64,000 bases of DNA from Omphiscola glabra (Eukaryota > Mollusca > Gastropoda > Lymnaeidae). The position numbers and the translations under genes are program-made. The notes under the pieces are model-generated. The model saw nothing but the letters and a program-made list of their open reading frames with translations, was not told the origin of the DNA and ran no database searches. Every line of letters starts with the position of its first letter. The stretch's first letter is position 1. The stretch covers positions 4,971,329 through 5,035,328 of the forward strand of contig OZ024794.1 in the NCBI GenBank assembly GCA_964017045.1. Reading direction: 5' to 3'. Positions 44,830 to 58,057 of this stretch are shown in pieces.

Positions 44830-46726
44830 CACTGTTGTCACGTGATGGTATACATTGCTACGCTTCTGGAACGATGACGTGAAATTAAAATAGAATTAAA
44901 CAGTATTTAAGAAAAAAGAAGAAAAATAAAATAAAATAAAATAAAATTCTCCTAAATACTATCAAATTAAATGTATTAATTTGTTAACAATTTAAAAAAA
45001 AATGAATGTATTCGAGTCTAGTATTTGGTAGGTATCGTCTTGGCGACTACTCCAGCTAGAAACATAACGTGTGCAGCCATGGTGGTCGCCGATTACCACG
45101 AGAAAAAGCCGACAAGAAGAATGTGATTACGGTAGATTGCTGGTGGACTAACAGATGCAAGTGACAATGGGGTGGGTACAAGGCTAAGCGTGTCAGACGA
45201 CTGCGTGCCCCGTGCGGTGTGATAAACAATGGCACTTTGTTTTGGCAGTTTGGTGCCCGAACCTGCGGCCCGGAATGTAGCATGTGATTAGGAAGTGAAT
45301 GGCAGCCAAACAAAAAGGGACATGCTATTGTAAATACTAATGACTATGTTGTCTTTTAAAACCCTTTATAGCAACTTCGCTTTTTGTTCGTGACTTACAA
45401 AAATCTTCGGACGGCTAATTGACCCACTTCTCGGCAACACATCGAGCTGAAACTTGACACATAGGCCCCACCCCCAAACATTAATTTTTTCCTGTTTTTC
45501 AAGGGGAAGATGAAGGAAATATGATGCCACCGAGTTCACGAAATAAAATTCCCGATTACTGCGCTAAATGAGATTCTTAATAAAAAAATATCGCTTGTGC
45601 GTAATATTTTCTTTTGTTTTTCTGAAATAGTTGGTGAAATAAATCTGCGGTGTGAAACCGGGTGGAGCATTAGAATATTAATATAGTTCAGGGGCGAGAC
45701 CATTGTGTGGTTGTGGGTTTTGAGGGGAGGGAATGGGGGCGCACTAATTGGGATACTTGTAAAGTGCGTCACTTGAATGCATGTTTTGTCAAATTTTCAG
45801 CCCCCACCCCCCCCACCCCCACATTGCTGGATATTAATTTTTTGAAAGATTTATACGAACAACATTTTTTTTTTGGGGGGGGGGTGGGGTTGGGGGTCGG
45901 GTGGTTTAATTAACACAGAACTACAAAAACTGAATCATCACAGACTGGAGTCATAGAAATATATTTTAAAAAAAACAAAAAAATGATGAATGAATTCATT
46001 TGCTGACCTAACTTAAAGAGCACTTGTGATTCCGATTGGAATAAGTGGTGCATTTGAGATTCGCTTCATTCAATGTGAGAGAGATCACGTGGGGACTTGA
46101 CCATTTTTTCCCATTTGTGAACCAGAACTATGTTGACATGATCGACCACTTGAAATGATTCTACATGGACCACGTCACAAGTCTGCTCACGTCATCATGA
46201 TTCCAAAAAATGGGAAGGGGGGGGTGGGGGGGGGATGTCATGTAAAATGAAAAAATACATAATTAAAATACAAAAATGAAAAAATACATAATTAAAATAC
46301 AATTATGAAAATCGTATCAAAAATGTTTCCCCAACCTTTATTTGCATAAGGAACTATATTAACAACGTACTTAGAAGATTGCAATAATATGTTGATGTAC
46401 GTTTTCAAAGTATATCATCACAAATAATCACTCTCTTGGTATGCATGTTTGTAGGACTGTAATGCTGTGTTCACTAGCCGCACAAAGTAAAACTCTCAGT
46501 AGTTAGCACTCATTGGTACGCTACGTGAATGCACGCTTGGTCTAGCATTTTGAGGAGATGGGAAGTTCAAGCATTTCTTCCGCCATTGTTTGGTGGGATA
46601 TGACGACTACATTTTATTTTTAAAATGTTATGTTTTTTTGAAAATTTTAGGTTTACTAAAATTCTCAAATAAAAGAATCCAGATTAAAATTTAATAGAGA
46701 CCAAGGCAAATTCTTCGATCAACCCA
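44830..46726. other. Flank without genes
   Basis: AT-rich with poly-G/C runs near 45800, 45880 and 46217. A small AAAAATACATAATTAAAATA duplication sits at 46250-46305. No gene recognised. Confidence 0.45.
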
Positions 46727-46850
46727 TTATATCATCATATGATATCAACCCATTATATCAATATATTATCAACCCATTATATCAACTCATGATATCAACC
46801 CATTACATCAACCCATTATATAAACCCATTATATCAATCCATTATGTCAC
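46727..46850. repeat. ~13 bp repeat (ATCAACCCATTAT)
   Basis: About nine imperfect copies. Confidence 0.88.
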
Positions 46851-46941
46851 AATAATATAATTAATTGATAAATAATATAGCATTCACGTTCAAAGGTCAG
46901 ATTTAGATTTGGTGAGACCAAAAACTAGTCTAAAACTTGGC

Positions 46942-47910
46942 TTCCATACAACATAGACCATTAAGACCTTATGAAAAGCTTATATTCCATACAACATAGA
47001 CTATTAAGACCTTATGTAAAGCTTATATTCCATACAACATAAACCATTAGGACCTTATGTAAAGCTTATATTCCATACAACATAGACCATTAAGACCTTA
47101 TGTAAAGCTTATATTCCATACAACATAGACCATTAAGACCTTATGTAAAGCTTATATTCCATACAACATAGACCATTAAGACCTTATGTAAAGCTTATAT
47201 TCCATACAACATGGACCATTAAGACCTTATGTAAAGCTTATATTCCATACAACATGAACCATTAAGACCTTATGTAAAGCTTATATTCCATACAACATAG
47301 ACCATTAAGACCTTATGTAAAGCTTATATTCCATACAACATGAACCATTAAGACCTTATGTAAAGCTTATATTCCATACAACATGAACCATTAAGACCTT
47401 ATGTAAAGCTTATATTCCATACAACATAGACCATTAAGACCTTATGTAAAGCTTATATTCCATACAACATAGACCATTAAGACCTTATGTAAAGCTTATA
47501 TTCCATACAACATGAACCATTAAGACCTTATGTAAAGCTTATATTCCATACAACATAGACCATTAAGACCTTATGTAAAGCTTATATTCCATACAACATA
47601 GACCATTAAGACCTTATGTAAAGCTTATATTCCATACAACATGAACCATTAAGACCTTATGTAAAGCTTATATTCCATACAACATAGACCATTAAGACCT
47701 TATGTAAAGCTTATATTCCATACAACATAGACCATTAAGACCTTATGTAAAGCTTATATTCCATACAACATAGACCATTAAGACCTTATGTAAAGCTTAT
47801 ATTCCATACAACATAGACCATTAAGACCTTATGTAAAGCTTATATTCCATACAACATAGACCATTAAGACCTTATGTAAAGCTTATATTCCATACAACAT
47901 AGACCATTAA
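46942..47910. repeat. 43 bp minisatellite, ~22 copies
   Basis: Core AGACCTTATGTAAAGCTTAT then ATTCCATACAACATAGACCATTA (written in two parts). Variants are mainly CATAGACC versus CATGAACC. The HindIII site AAGCTT recurs in each unit. Confidence 0.97.
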
Positions 47911-48689
47911 AACTCTCTCTCTAACAATTTAACTCTTGCCAACATTAAGCTAGAGTTTAGGGGCTAGAACCCCCCGTCCCACTCTAACCCCACAAACCCC
48001 TACATTTGGGGGTTGGAGGGGAACAGAAAAAAAGGATGGGGGGAGTTTCACCAAGTGTGGTCGGGGTCAGAGTAAAGGTAAACACGGGATAACTGGTCTC
48101 GGGTTTCGGTGCCACCAGAGCGGTGCAGGGCCGGCGCCCTCACCCCGCACGGTTTAGTCTTCACCTGGCGTGTACAATGTAATCTGTCCGCTCACCTATT
48201 CGAAGAGTCTCGGCTAGTAATCAAAACGAAGCTGGATCCACCCCTCACCCCCACCCCTTCACCCCCCTCCCCATTCCCTTTACACGAAGTCGTGTAGGAA
48301 GAGGATGTTTAAAAACAAGAGGGAAAAAAAAGGGGGAAACAACCAAGAAAGGGAGAGCACTCGCTTAAAAAACAACCCAGTTTCTTTAACGAAGACAATT
48401 AAGATCAAAGAATGACTATTTAGAGACGGTTCTACTGCATAATTAAACCATTCTTGGTTGCATCGTGGCTAATGCGATTTCAAGTTGCCACGTTGAATGA
48501 ACAGGTAGGGAAGAGACAAAAAAACTACAACATGGTGGGAGCTTGTAATTGATTTTTGTGTTTAAAAATCGACCACAGATAAGATCTTCTCTCCCGTCTC
48601 CCCTCCTCTCCTTCTCTCCATCCAACAAACATTTAAATCCTTTCAAGTCTTACAGAACATCCACCGTCGCTGAACAAACACATCGCGTT

Positions 48690-49012
48690 TGTTTGATGTT
48701 TGAAAAGTTTAGGAAATATTGGCTATGTATTTTGTTTGGTGTTACAAAAGTTTAGGAAATATTGACTGCGTGTTTTGTTTGGTGTTACAAAAGTTTAGGA
48801 AATTTTGGCACTATTGGCTGTGTGTTTTGTTTGGTGTTACAGAAGTTTAAGAACTATTGGCTATGTGTTTTGTTTGGTATTACAGAAGTTTAGGAACTAT
48901 TGGCTGTGTGTTTTGTTTGGTGTTACAGAAGTTTAGGAACTATTGACTGTGTGTTTTGTTTGGTGTTACAGAAGTTTAAGAACTATTGGCTGTGTGTTTT
49001 GTTTGGTGTTTG
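48690..49012. repeat. 43 bp minisatellite, ~7 copies
   Basis: Core GTTTAGGAACTATTGGCTGT then GTGTTTTGTTTGGTGTTACA. One unit has an internal duplication near 48800. Confidence 0.94.
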
Positions 49013-49221
49013 GTGTTAAGGGTGAGTAGTAATTTCAAATAAAACTAGATTTAAATTTTAAAGATAAATCAATAGAAAAAATTCATGTTAGTGTGTGTTT
49101 GCGTGTGTCCGTGTTTGTGTGTGTGTGTGTGTCAAAACTGGATAAATCCCAGTGGTCGTCAACCTGCGGCACCAAAACGTTAATTGCGGCTCATTCTTAT
49201 ATTTTAATTATTAAAAAATAA

Positions 49222-49560
49222 TATAAAATGACATACGGGATCCCCCCTAAAATGACATACGGGATCCGCCCTAAAATGACATACGGGACTCCCTCTAAAA
49301 TGACATACGGGATTCGCCCTAAAATGACATACGGGATTCGCCCTAAAATGACATACGGGATTCCCCCTAAAATGACATACAAGATCCACCCTAAATAACA
49401 TACGGGATTCCCCCTAAAATGACATACGGAATTCCCCAAAAAATGACATACGGGTTTCCCCCTAAATTAACATACGGGATTCCCCCTAAAATGACATTCG
49501 GGATTCCCCCTAAAATGACACACGGGATTCCCCCTTAAATGACATACGGGATCTCCCCTA
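49222..49560. repeat. 24 bp minisatellite, ~14 copies
   Basis: Core GGGATTCCCCCTAAAATGAC then ATAC. It ends about 17 bases before the Helitron-like element. Confidence 0.95.
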
Positions 49561-51885
49561 AAAACTCCTAGCATACATCTATATATATAAAAATGAATGT
49601 ATGTCTGTATGTATGTATGCATGTCTCATATGCGCTCCCACACCACTCATGCGATTGCGCCAAAACTTTGGTTAGTTGTTGGCCACCTAACCGGGCATTT
49701 AACTGTGTCATTACAACACTTATAAAATGTTCCGTTTTTGGCCGTTGGCCCTAAATTTGTTTTTTTTTATAGGAGCTGTGTATAAAATATTTCCGTCTGC
49801 GCTCCTAAACCATTTATCCGAAAGCGCTAAATCTTTGGTTAGATGTTGCCAGCACGCCCACAAAGGTTTAGGAATAATTATAACCGTTTTAAAATATTCC
49901 GTTTTGAGCCAAGGGCCCCATGTTAGTTTTTTCATATAAGAGCTATATATATATATAATTTCAAACCGTAAGAGCTCCTTCACCATTGCGACAAAACTTT
50001 GTTGAGTGGTCTTCCATAACCTCGCGCATTTTACTGAGTCATTACAACACTTTTAAAACATTCCGTTTTTGGCCGTTGCCCCCAAAATAATTTTTTTTCT
50101 TATATGAGCTTTGTAAAAAATAATATTCGTTTGTGCTCCTACACCATTTATCCGAATACGCTAAAACTTTGGTGAGATGTTACGAGTACGCCCACAAAGG
50201 TTTCTAAATTATTACAACCGTTTAAAAATATTCCGTTTTGAGCCAGGGGCCCTATGTTCTATTTTTCCAATATGAGCTATACAAATACATTTCAAACAGA
50301 GCTAATGCATAGATGGATAGATTTGTAATCAAATGCAAATAGCGACACTAAATTGTGTGTGTGTCATAATAAGTAGGTTTCTGAAGTAATTACAACACTT
50401 TTAAAATAATCAGTTTTTGGCCGTTGGCCCTAAAATCGCTTTTTTCTCCTTTTATGAGATTTGTAAAAAGTAATATCCATAGCTCTCATACCATTCATCT
50501 GAATGCGATACAATTTTAGTAAGATGTTTCTTTTTTTTATTTTTATTTTGTGATATAATAAGTAGGTTTCTGAAGCAATACAACAATTCTACAATATAAT
50601 GTTTGTGGCCAGGGGCCTTCGTTTTCCACCTTTATATTATATATATAATTATATTATGCATTCCTATACCATTTATCCGATTGCGATAAAACTTTGATGA
50701 ATTGATATGCACGCTCCCGCAAATGTTTCTAAATTAGAACAACATTTTACAATATTTCGCTTGGGCCGATGTCCTTAAATTCGTTTTGTTTTCTTAAATA
50801 AACTTTATCAAAATAATTTCAAGCTATCAACACAACCGCCCTTGAACAAATGCCAACAGACATCAATTTGTAGCAAGAGCAGAGAAAACACGTTTTTGCA
50901 TGTTTAGTGTAGAGAGTACTTTTGTTGTTTTTATAAATAAGCTTGAATTTTGTGAGGTATTTTAGAATCGGATATAGCTTTGTAAACGTGTTGTGAATTT
51001 GAATAGCAATGATGTAGTAATACATCTATTATATAAGAATGATCTATGCTGACCGTAACTCCAAAGAACCGATACGATTTAAATACGTTCGCATTTTTAA
51101 AAACATACATAGTTATTTTCTATTATTTTACGGAAATCGAATAAATGGTAATGCGAAAAATATATTGTATATTCGCTTAAATTTTAATAAAATTGTAAGT
51201 ATTAATAATATAAATTACAAATAAATTTGGAGTAACAACTAAGGAACTATTTTAAGCATTTTATATGTATCACATTTATCGGGAAAACCAAAACATCTGT
51301 TGTTTTTAGTGTGTTTTTAGTACGTTCTTAATATTGCGTAATTAAATTAAAACTTTTTTGTTCTAAATAATCACGCAAATGACGTCATTGCGCAAATTGC
51401 CTATTTATTAGATGCAAAAAGTTCTCTGATTTAATAACCGCGCGTAATAAAATTGATAATGTATTTCCCCCTTCCTAAAAGTAAAATTAATAAATACAAT
51501 AGATTTCTTTTTAAATTCCTAAATTTTATAAAATTAAATACAACTTTAGCTTTTTATTTTTAACATTTAATAAGGTTTTACTTTTATTCTTTCAGAAAAT
51601 ATACTTTTATGAAATTTATTAAGTAGTAAAATAATTACCCTTGAAATATACTTTTAATACGAAAATGCCGTTTAATGCAATCAGTGCAGAGAAACTACAT
51701 ATCCAAATAGAATTCACTAATGCACTTATCACTCATCCAAATAAGAACAAAGCATTTGAAATGCAAAAAAATTGTGTTTGTTTAAGTAAGGCGATTACAA
51801 TCCCTTGGATGATTTTATTAATTTCTTTAAAACTCTGTTTGGGGGAGGGGAAAGATGTAATACGATAGTTTTATTTGCGCAAGGC

Positions 51886-52003
51886 AGCACACTATACGTC
51901 TCTGAATGGTGCAAGGCAGCACACTATACGTCTCTGAATGGTGCAAGGCAGCACACTATACGTCTCTGAATGGTGCAAGGCAGCACACTATACGTCTCAG
52001 AAT
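51886..52003. repeat. 32 bp tandem repeat, 4 copies, inside the Helitron-like element
   Basis: Core GCAAGGCAGCACACTATACG then TCTCTGAATGGT. Confidence 0.94.
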
Positions 52004-52703
52004 GAATTTGACAAATAATTAACCTTCTTAGGTACATATATATGGGGGTTAGGAAATGTTACGTGGATGACAATTTCTTTAAATCCAATGATATTACAGT
52101 TGTGAAAAATAGATGCTATATTCTTATTTTACCAATTAAGAAAATCAATGACGTTAACAAAACGTAAATACATTTACAAAAGTATATCCATGGATATCAA
52201 AACCCATTCATTTTACAAAGAATAACTAGTTTTGGACCGGGGGTGCTATAGTAGTTTTTTTCTCTCCAAAAATGAGTTATTTAAATATAATTTCCTTATG
52301 CGTTCCTATACCATTCATCTGAATGCGATAAACCTTCAGTGAATTGTTGTGTGCAGGCCAGCATTAGGTTTCTAAATAAGTACAACCATTTTACAATATT
52401 CCGCTTTAAATTCGTTTTTTTTCTTATATGAGCTATGTGAATATAATGTCAAACAGAGCTATTACATAGGTGGGTTGAGATAAATTAAATATTAACTGTG
52501 GCATTTCATTTTGTAGGTGTGACTTAATAAATAGGTTTATGAATTAGTACACATATTTCACAATGTTCCTTTTGGGGCCGGGGCCCTAAATTTGTTTATA
52601 TGTAATAAATGAGCCATATAAATATAATTTCAAACAAAGCTATTGCATGTGGGGATCAATCGCTACAAGTATGAGGACTAAATTTGGAAAATCCATGTTC
52701 CCC

Positions 52704-52770
52704 ACGTGGACAGCTGCGTGTGGTCTGCTCGCTTCCCACACGGACAGCAGCGTGTGGTCTGCTCACGCTT
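52704..52770. repeat. ~33 bp imperfect tandem duplication
   Basis: Two copies of GGACAGC[TA]GCGTGTGGTCTG close to the 3' end of the Helitron-like element. Confidence 0.85.
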
Positions 52771-53046
52771 CGAAAAAAACTTCTAATTAATTCGAATATG
52801 CACCAGACGGTAAAAGAAATTTGTATATTAAAAGTACTTACAAAAGTACTTACAAAAAACATTATTAAAACACAAACACTCTATTTCGATGAGTTGCTTT
52901 GCAACGCATGCCGGGTACTCGCTAGTAATTTATAATAAGAATGGCTCTTAACTGAAAAATAGTTGACTGACCCGGAGTTCAGTTGGTCATTTTTGGACTG
53001 TGCCTAAACCGGAATTGTGGACGATCGTTGCGACAGTTGTACAATT

Positions 53047-53525
53047 GTGTATTTCTGAATTGTGTATCTATGAATTGTGTATGTCTGAATTGTGTATGTC
53101 TGAATTGTGTGTGTCTGAATTGTGTGTGTCTGAATTGTGTATGTCTGAATTGTGTATCTCTGAATTGTGTATGTCTGAATTGTGTATGTTTGAATTGTGT
53201 ATGTCTGAAGTGTGTATATCTGAATTGTGTATGTCTGAATTGTGTATGTCTGAATTGTGTGTGTTTGAATTGTGTGTGTCTGAAATGCGTGTGTCTGAAT
53301 TGTGTGTGTCTGAATTTTGTGTGTCTGTATTGTGTGTGTCTGAATTGTGTTTGTCTGCATTGTGTATGTCTGAATTGTGTATGTCTGAATTGTGTGTGTC
53401 TGAATTGTGTGTGTCTGAATTGTGTGTGTCTGAATTGCGTGTGTCTGAATTGTGTATGTCTGAATTATGTGTGTCTGAATTTTGTGTGTATGTATTGTGT
53501 GTGTCTGAATTGTGTTTGTCTGACT
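53047..53525. repeat. 15 bp minisatellite (TCTGAATTGTGTATG), ~32 copies
   Basis: GTGTGTG versus GTATGTC variants form blocks. Long frames on both strands are artefacts. Confidence 0.96.
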
Positions 53526-53639
53526 TGGGCACATTAAACTCTGTGTGATTTCTCAGGTAGTTGTCCAGCAATTCTTGGATGCATTTACTAAGAAAAATAT
53601 TTAAAAGCTTGTAGTAGCTTTTAGCACAGTGAATTATAC

Positions 53640-53770
53640 CATCCTCTTTAATCAACCAACATTAGACCATCATTTTTAATCAGCGATCATTATACCATCC
53701 TCTTTAGTCAACCAGCATTACACCATCCTCTATAATCAACCAGCACAGTACATTATACACCATCACCTTT
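53640..53770. repeat. ~30 bp degenerate repeat (ACCATCCTCTTTAATCAACC)
   Basis: Four or five imperfect copies. Confidence 0.8.
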
Positions 53771-54050
53771 AATCATCAATCTATCATAAACTAATCATAA
53801 TTACTACAGAAAAAAAACCCCAACTGACATTAGTGAAAATAGACCTAGTAAATAGGTGGACTATAGAAGACAGACTTTGACGGCCAACATCCTAGAATCT
53901 ATAGTTAATATAACTGAACAATCTTATGCTCAATCATTTATTTTTTACAGAAGTGTTTAGCTTTAATTTTTTTAGCCCTTACAACAGTCAACAAATATGT
54001 TGCATATTTCTGGTAAGTTTTTGAGTGTATAGTTTAAAAGCAACAGCTTG

Positions 54051-54133
54051 GAAGATAAGATAAGATACGATAAGATACGATAAGATAAGATATGATACTA
54101 CAAGATAAGATAAATGCGATAAGATAAGATGCG
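54051..54133. repeat. GATAAGA-rich repeat
   Basis: About ten GATA(A/C) motifs, most in the form AAGATAAGAT or ACGATAAGAT, within 80 bases. Confidence 0.85.
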
Positions 54134-54387
54134 AGTCTTTTATTGATTCAAATAATAGGAACTGTTTTTTTGGTTACATTGTACAAATCATTTTTCAGCA
54201 CATAAATAAATACATATTTAGACAACATTTAAAAATTATAACAATATAAACACAAGACATCTACAGTATTTCTCTAGCGTAGAAATCAGCCACCAATGAA
54301 CTCCTCTAGTGAAAATATTGACTTAATTAGTGATCTTTTAGATTCGGTAAGCGCTGGCGGAGCTCAATGGTTAATTCGTACAGACGG

Positions 54388-54770
54388 GATGTGATCTTAG
54401 GCATATGTGATGAAGATAATGGAATTTGATCTTAGGCATATGTGATGAAGATAATCGGATGTGATCTTAGGTATCTGTGATGAAAATGATGGGATGTGAT
54501 CTTAGGCATATGTTATGAAGATAATCGGATGTGATCTATGTGATGAAGATGGTGGGATGTGATCTTAGGCATCTGTGATGAAGATAATGGAATGTTATCT
54601 AAGGTATATGTGATGAAGATGATGGGATATGATCTTAGGCATCTGCGATGTAGATGATGGGATGAGATCTTGGGTATCTGTGATGTAGATGATGGGATGT
54701 GATCTTTGGCAACTGTGATGAAGATGATGGGATATGATCTTCGTATCTATGATGAAGATGATGGGATGTA
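54388..54770. repeat. ~35 bp degenerate minisatellite, ~11 copies
   Basis: Core GATGAAGATGATGGGATGTG then ATCTTAGGCATCTGT. Confidence 0.92.
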
Positions 54771-55199
54771 TCATCCAATTTTTCTTCTAGTCTTACTGCA
54801 ACATGTGTCCTCCAATAGTTCATCACGTGAAGGATGTTTATCTTGTGTGATATTTTTAGCTTCCTTGATTTGTCTATGTAATCTGTGTTTGATGTCAGAC
54901 GATGGATTCCCACACCAGCAGGTAATATAGAAGTTAAGTAGGCTTCCAATTGTTGCACTGTAGAATATGTTAATAACTTACTTGTTTACGCCGAATTTAT
55001 ACAATTTTTAAAGATATAAAAGTCTTCAGTTGACTTTTTATACAGACTTTGTCTTTAAATGCACTTAATGTTTCCATGACATCTTATGCAATCTGCTTGA
55101 GGATCAGGCTGCAGTATTAAATTGACAAACGTCATCAAGCTCATTTCGACGAGAGGGAAAGCTACATTCAAAAGACATTAGTATAATAAATCAACGCTG

Positions 55200-55613
55200 C
55201 TGCATTGGAGCACTATAGATAGCGTTATGCGCGACCGCATTGGAGCACTATAGATAGCGTTATGCGCGGCCGCATTGGAGCACTATAGATAGCGTTATGC
55301 GCGGCCGCATTGGAGCACTATAGATAGCGTTATGCGCGGCCGCATTGGAGCACTATAGATAGCGTTATGCGCGGCCGCATTGGAGCACTATAGATAGCGT
55401 TATGCGCGGCCGCATTGGAGCACTATAGATAGCGTTATGCGCGGCCGCATTGGAGCACTATAGATAGCGTTATGCGCGGCCGCATTGGAGCACTATAGAT
55501 AGCGTTATGCGCGGCCGCATTGGAGCACTATAGATAGCGTTATGCGCGGCCGCATTGGAGCACTATAGATAGCGTTATGCGCGGCCGCATTGGAGCACTA
55601 TAGATAGCGTTAT
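55200..55613. repeat. 35 bp minisatellite with a NotI site per junction, 12 copies
   Basis: Core GCATTGGAGCACTATAGATA then GCGTTATGCGCGGCC. Each junction reads GCGGCCGC; the first has GCGACCGC. Copies are otherwise identical. Confidence 0.97.
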
Positions 55614-55659
55614 GATATACTTCAACCTGAGGTGAAACAAATTATTTACATTGGAAAAT

Positions 55660-55850
55660 GGATTTGGTGGGGGGGAAGGGGGTAGTGAGAAAAGGGATTT
55701 GGTTGGGAAGGGGGTAGTGAGAAAAGGGATTTGGTGGGGGAAGGGGGTAGTGAGAAAAGGGATTTGGTGGGGAGAGGGTAGTGAGAAAAGAGATCTGGCG
55801 GGGAGAGGGTAGTGACAAAAGAGATTTGGTGGGGGACATGGATAGTGAGA
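55660..55850. repeat. ~33 bp G-rich repeat, ~5 copies
   Basis: Core GGGGTAGTGAGAAAAGGGAT then TTGGTGGGGGAAG. Poly-G length varies. Confidence 0.92.
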
Positions 55851-56721
55851 ACAGGGGTCCCTTTGGTTAAATCAAGTGATTAGCTTAAACAATCTTGTCT
55901 CTGATCGCACAGAACTTGGCACAGATACACTACTCTACCTTTCACGCGAATGCAATAAATCATACTCATAAATAGATAATAACTAATAAATTCAACCAAC
56001 TTGTAAAATATATTCTCTAACATTCAAAGACTTGGAATGATTTTCGCATGAAGAAAAGTTTAGCTCTACTTAGAAGTAAAAGAGTCCGCCTCTGATGTCC
56101 TGATTCTACAGGAGTTATCCTTGGCACATGACATATTCATGGAAGAATTTAACATTTGGCCGCATCCCCGAGCACGTAAAATATACCGCAGTAGCATACA
56201 TATAAATAAACAAAGGCTGGTTTCATTTGAACATCATGGAAGAAAAACTTCAAACTCTAGTCTAAGGTTCATCCAACGCTCGGAATATCACAGCGGCCGG
56301 GTTCCCCGGGCCCCCACCAAGCCACCGTTTCGACGTGTCAGGTTGAAACACTTGAATCCAACTTCAAGTCGGGCCCGGGCTCAGAGTTCATCATCTTGAG
56401 CGTGACATTCACCTGGACAACGGAGTAGCGTCCAATGCGCATGCCCCGATGACAGCGCCCTCAGGCGGTGTGTTTCTATTATTTCCTGGTCGGAGAGAAG
56501 GGAGAGAAGCCGTGGCAGTTGCTTGAGATCTAGTGGACGATTCTTGAGAAAGTCAAGCTCGGGAGTTTTTTTGGGGGGGGGGGGGGGGAAAGTCTTCGGT
56601 GAGAAGTCATGGAATATGACCTGACGCCGCCCTTGGGGCTTTCGGAGACATTTCGAGACGGACCCGCCCATGGCATCTTAGAGTTTGCTAGCACTGTGCC
56701 CTTCTTATTAATCCATAACAA
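55851..56721. other. Flank without genes
   Basis: Single-copy, GC-richer from 56280 to 56690, with a 16-base poly-G near 56573. Overlapping open frames on both strands have no recognised domain. Confidence 0.4.
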
Positions 56722-56848
56722 ATCAATGTGTCCACCATATAAATGATAACATCAATGTGTCCCCCATATAAATGATAACATCAATTTGTCCACCATATAA
56801 ATGATAACATCAATTTGTCCACCATATAAATGATAACATCAATGTGTC
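56722..56848. repeat. 29 bp tandem repeat, 4 copies
   Basis: Core ACATCAATGTGTCCACCATA then TAAATGATA. Confidence 0.93.
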
Positions 56849-56964
56849 CAAAACACCAATATTTCCGATCCAATATGTAAGACAGAAAAAATTTTGAACG
56901 TATTAAAATTTAGATCTTATTTATTTAGGCGCTGGTTATAAACATATGATTGTGACAGTACCAT

Positions 56965-57192
56965 ATTATATATATTATATAGGACAGGACCATATAATAT
57001 AGGACAGGAACATATAATATAGGACAGGATCATATAATATAGGACTGACATATAATATAGAACAGGACCATATAATATAAGAAAAGGACCATATAATATA
57101 GGACAGAACCATATAGTATAGGACAAGACCATATAATATAGGACAGAACCATATAATATAGGAACGGACCATATAATATAGGACAGTACCAT
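56965..57192. repeat. ~20 bp AT-rich repeat (ATATAGGACAGGACCATATA), ~11 copies
   Basis: Imperfect units; the minus strand frames are artefacts. Confidence 0.92.
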
Positions 57193-57264
57193 TAACAGAT
57201 GATAGGAATATTTAACGGAGGGTAAGGCAATATTTATAACATAGGACCATGTTATTGAGTGGAG

Positions 57265-57485
57265 GACTAGTGGATGGACGGCAGGATTATAGGACAGAAG
57301 GCAGAATTATAGGACATAAGACAGGACTATAGGATGACGGCAGGATTATTGGACGGACGGCAGGACTAATGGACTGACGGCAGGACAATAGGACAGAAGC
57401 CTGAATTATAGGATGACGGTAGGACTATAGGATGGACGGCAGGACTATAGGACAAAAGGCGGGACTGTAGGACGGACGGCAGGTT
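57265..57485. repeat. ~20 bp degenerate repeat (GGACGGACGGCAGGACTATA)
   Basis: About ten diverged copies. The shared AGGAC core suggests kinship with the preceding array. Confidence 0.82.
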
Positions 57486-58057
57486 AGGGTTAGGACCTAC
57501 GGCAAGCGTACAGGCACTTAATTGCCTATCCTAACTGCAAACGTTTAGAAAACTTGCATGTTCATCTTATTATTGCCACTTTTTTAAAATTCCCAAGAAA
57601 CTAAATAAACTGTGTGACCCTCAGATCCATTACAATCTCCGACCTGCTCTGGGGCTCCTCCGCTCCTGCTCCAAGCCCTGTGCTGCTTTGATTTGTCGGA
57701 CGTGCTCAGCGGGGAAGTCCTCCCTGTGTCTCTCACTGTGCCGTGTCCACCACGTTTAGCGGACGGTCTGGTGGAAAGAAACATCAAAGTACAAGTTGAT
57801 AAGCACAGGGTCAAAGAAATCTTCTCACTCTGGGCGTGTCGATGGTTTAATACAGCCGAGTGACCACTGGTGGGCCTCACATCTAAATGAGATGATGGAT
57901 GCCTGGAGTGGGGGGCATTAAATATCACATGTTTCCGGTTCCTGCTGAGTCGCTGCTAGCGATGTCCAACACAACATCATACGGACCACGTTGATACGTT
58001 TAAAACAAAAAGATAGAGTATTTAAATATGAAACTTCTCATTAAGTTATATCCAACA
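57486..58057. other. Flank without genes
   Basis: Single-copy sequence, no gene recognised. Confidence 0.4.

Larger units (their letters stand above)
49578..52925 (+). mobile_element. Helitron-like element, non-autonomous, 3.35 kb
   Basis: Starts TCTATATATATAAAAATGAA after an A and ends GCCGGGTACTCGCTAG before a T, matching the A|TC...CTAG|T layout of Helitrons. A terminal hairpin GTTGC-TTT-GCAAC lies at 52893-52905, 16 bases before CTAG, slightly further than usual. The interior is a series of degenerate ~170 bp repeats (49680-50830 and 52200-52640) marked by TATTCCGTTTT[TG][GA]GCC and a GGGCCC-like box. There is no Rep/helicase coding sequence. It may be a composite of two related copies. 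Confidence 0.58.

Noticed and set aside
13431..46153. Nkx2-5 binding sites CCACTTGA at 13431, 32398 and 46146 as autoregulatory elements
   Set aside because: Two or so such 8-mers are expected by chance in 64 kb on both strands, so three is not an enrichment.
49720..52935. Small open frames inside the Helitron-like element
   Set aside because: None shows Rep motifs or helicase motifs; all are under 90 codons.
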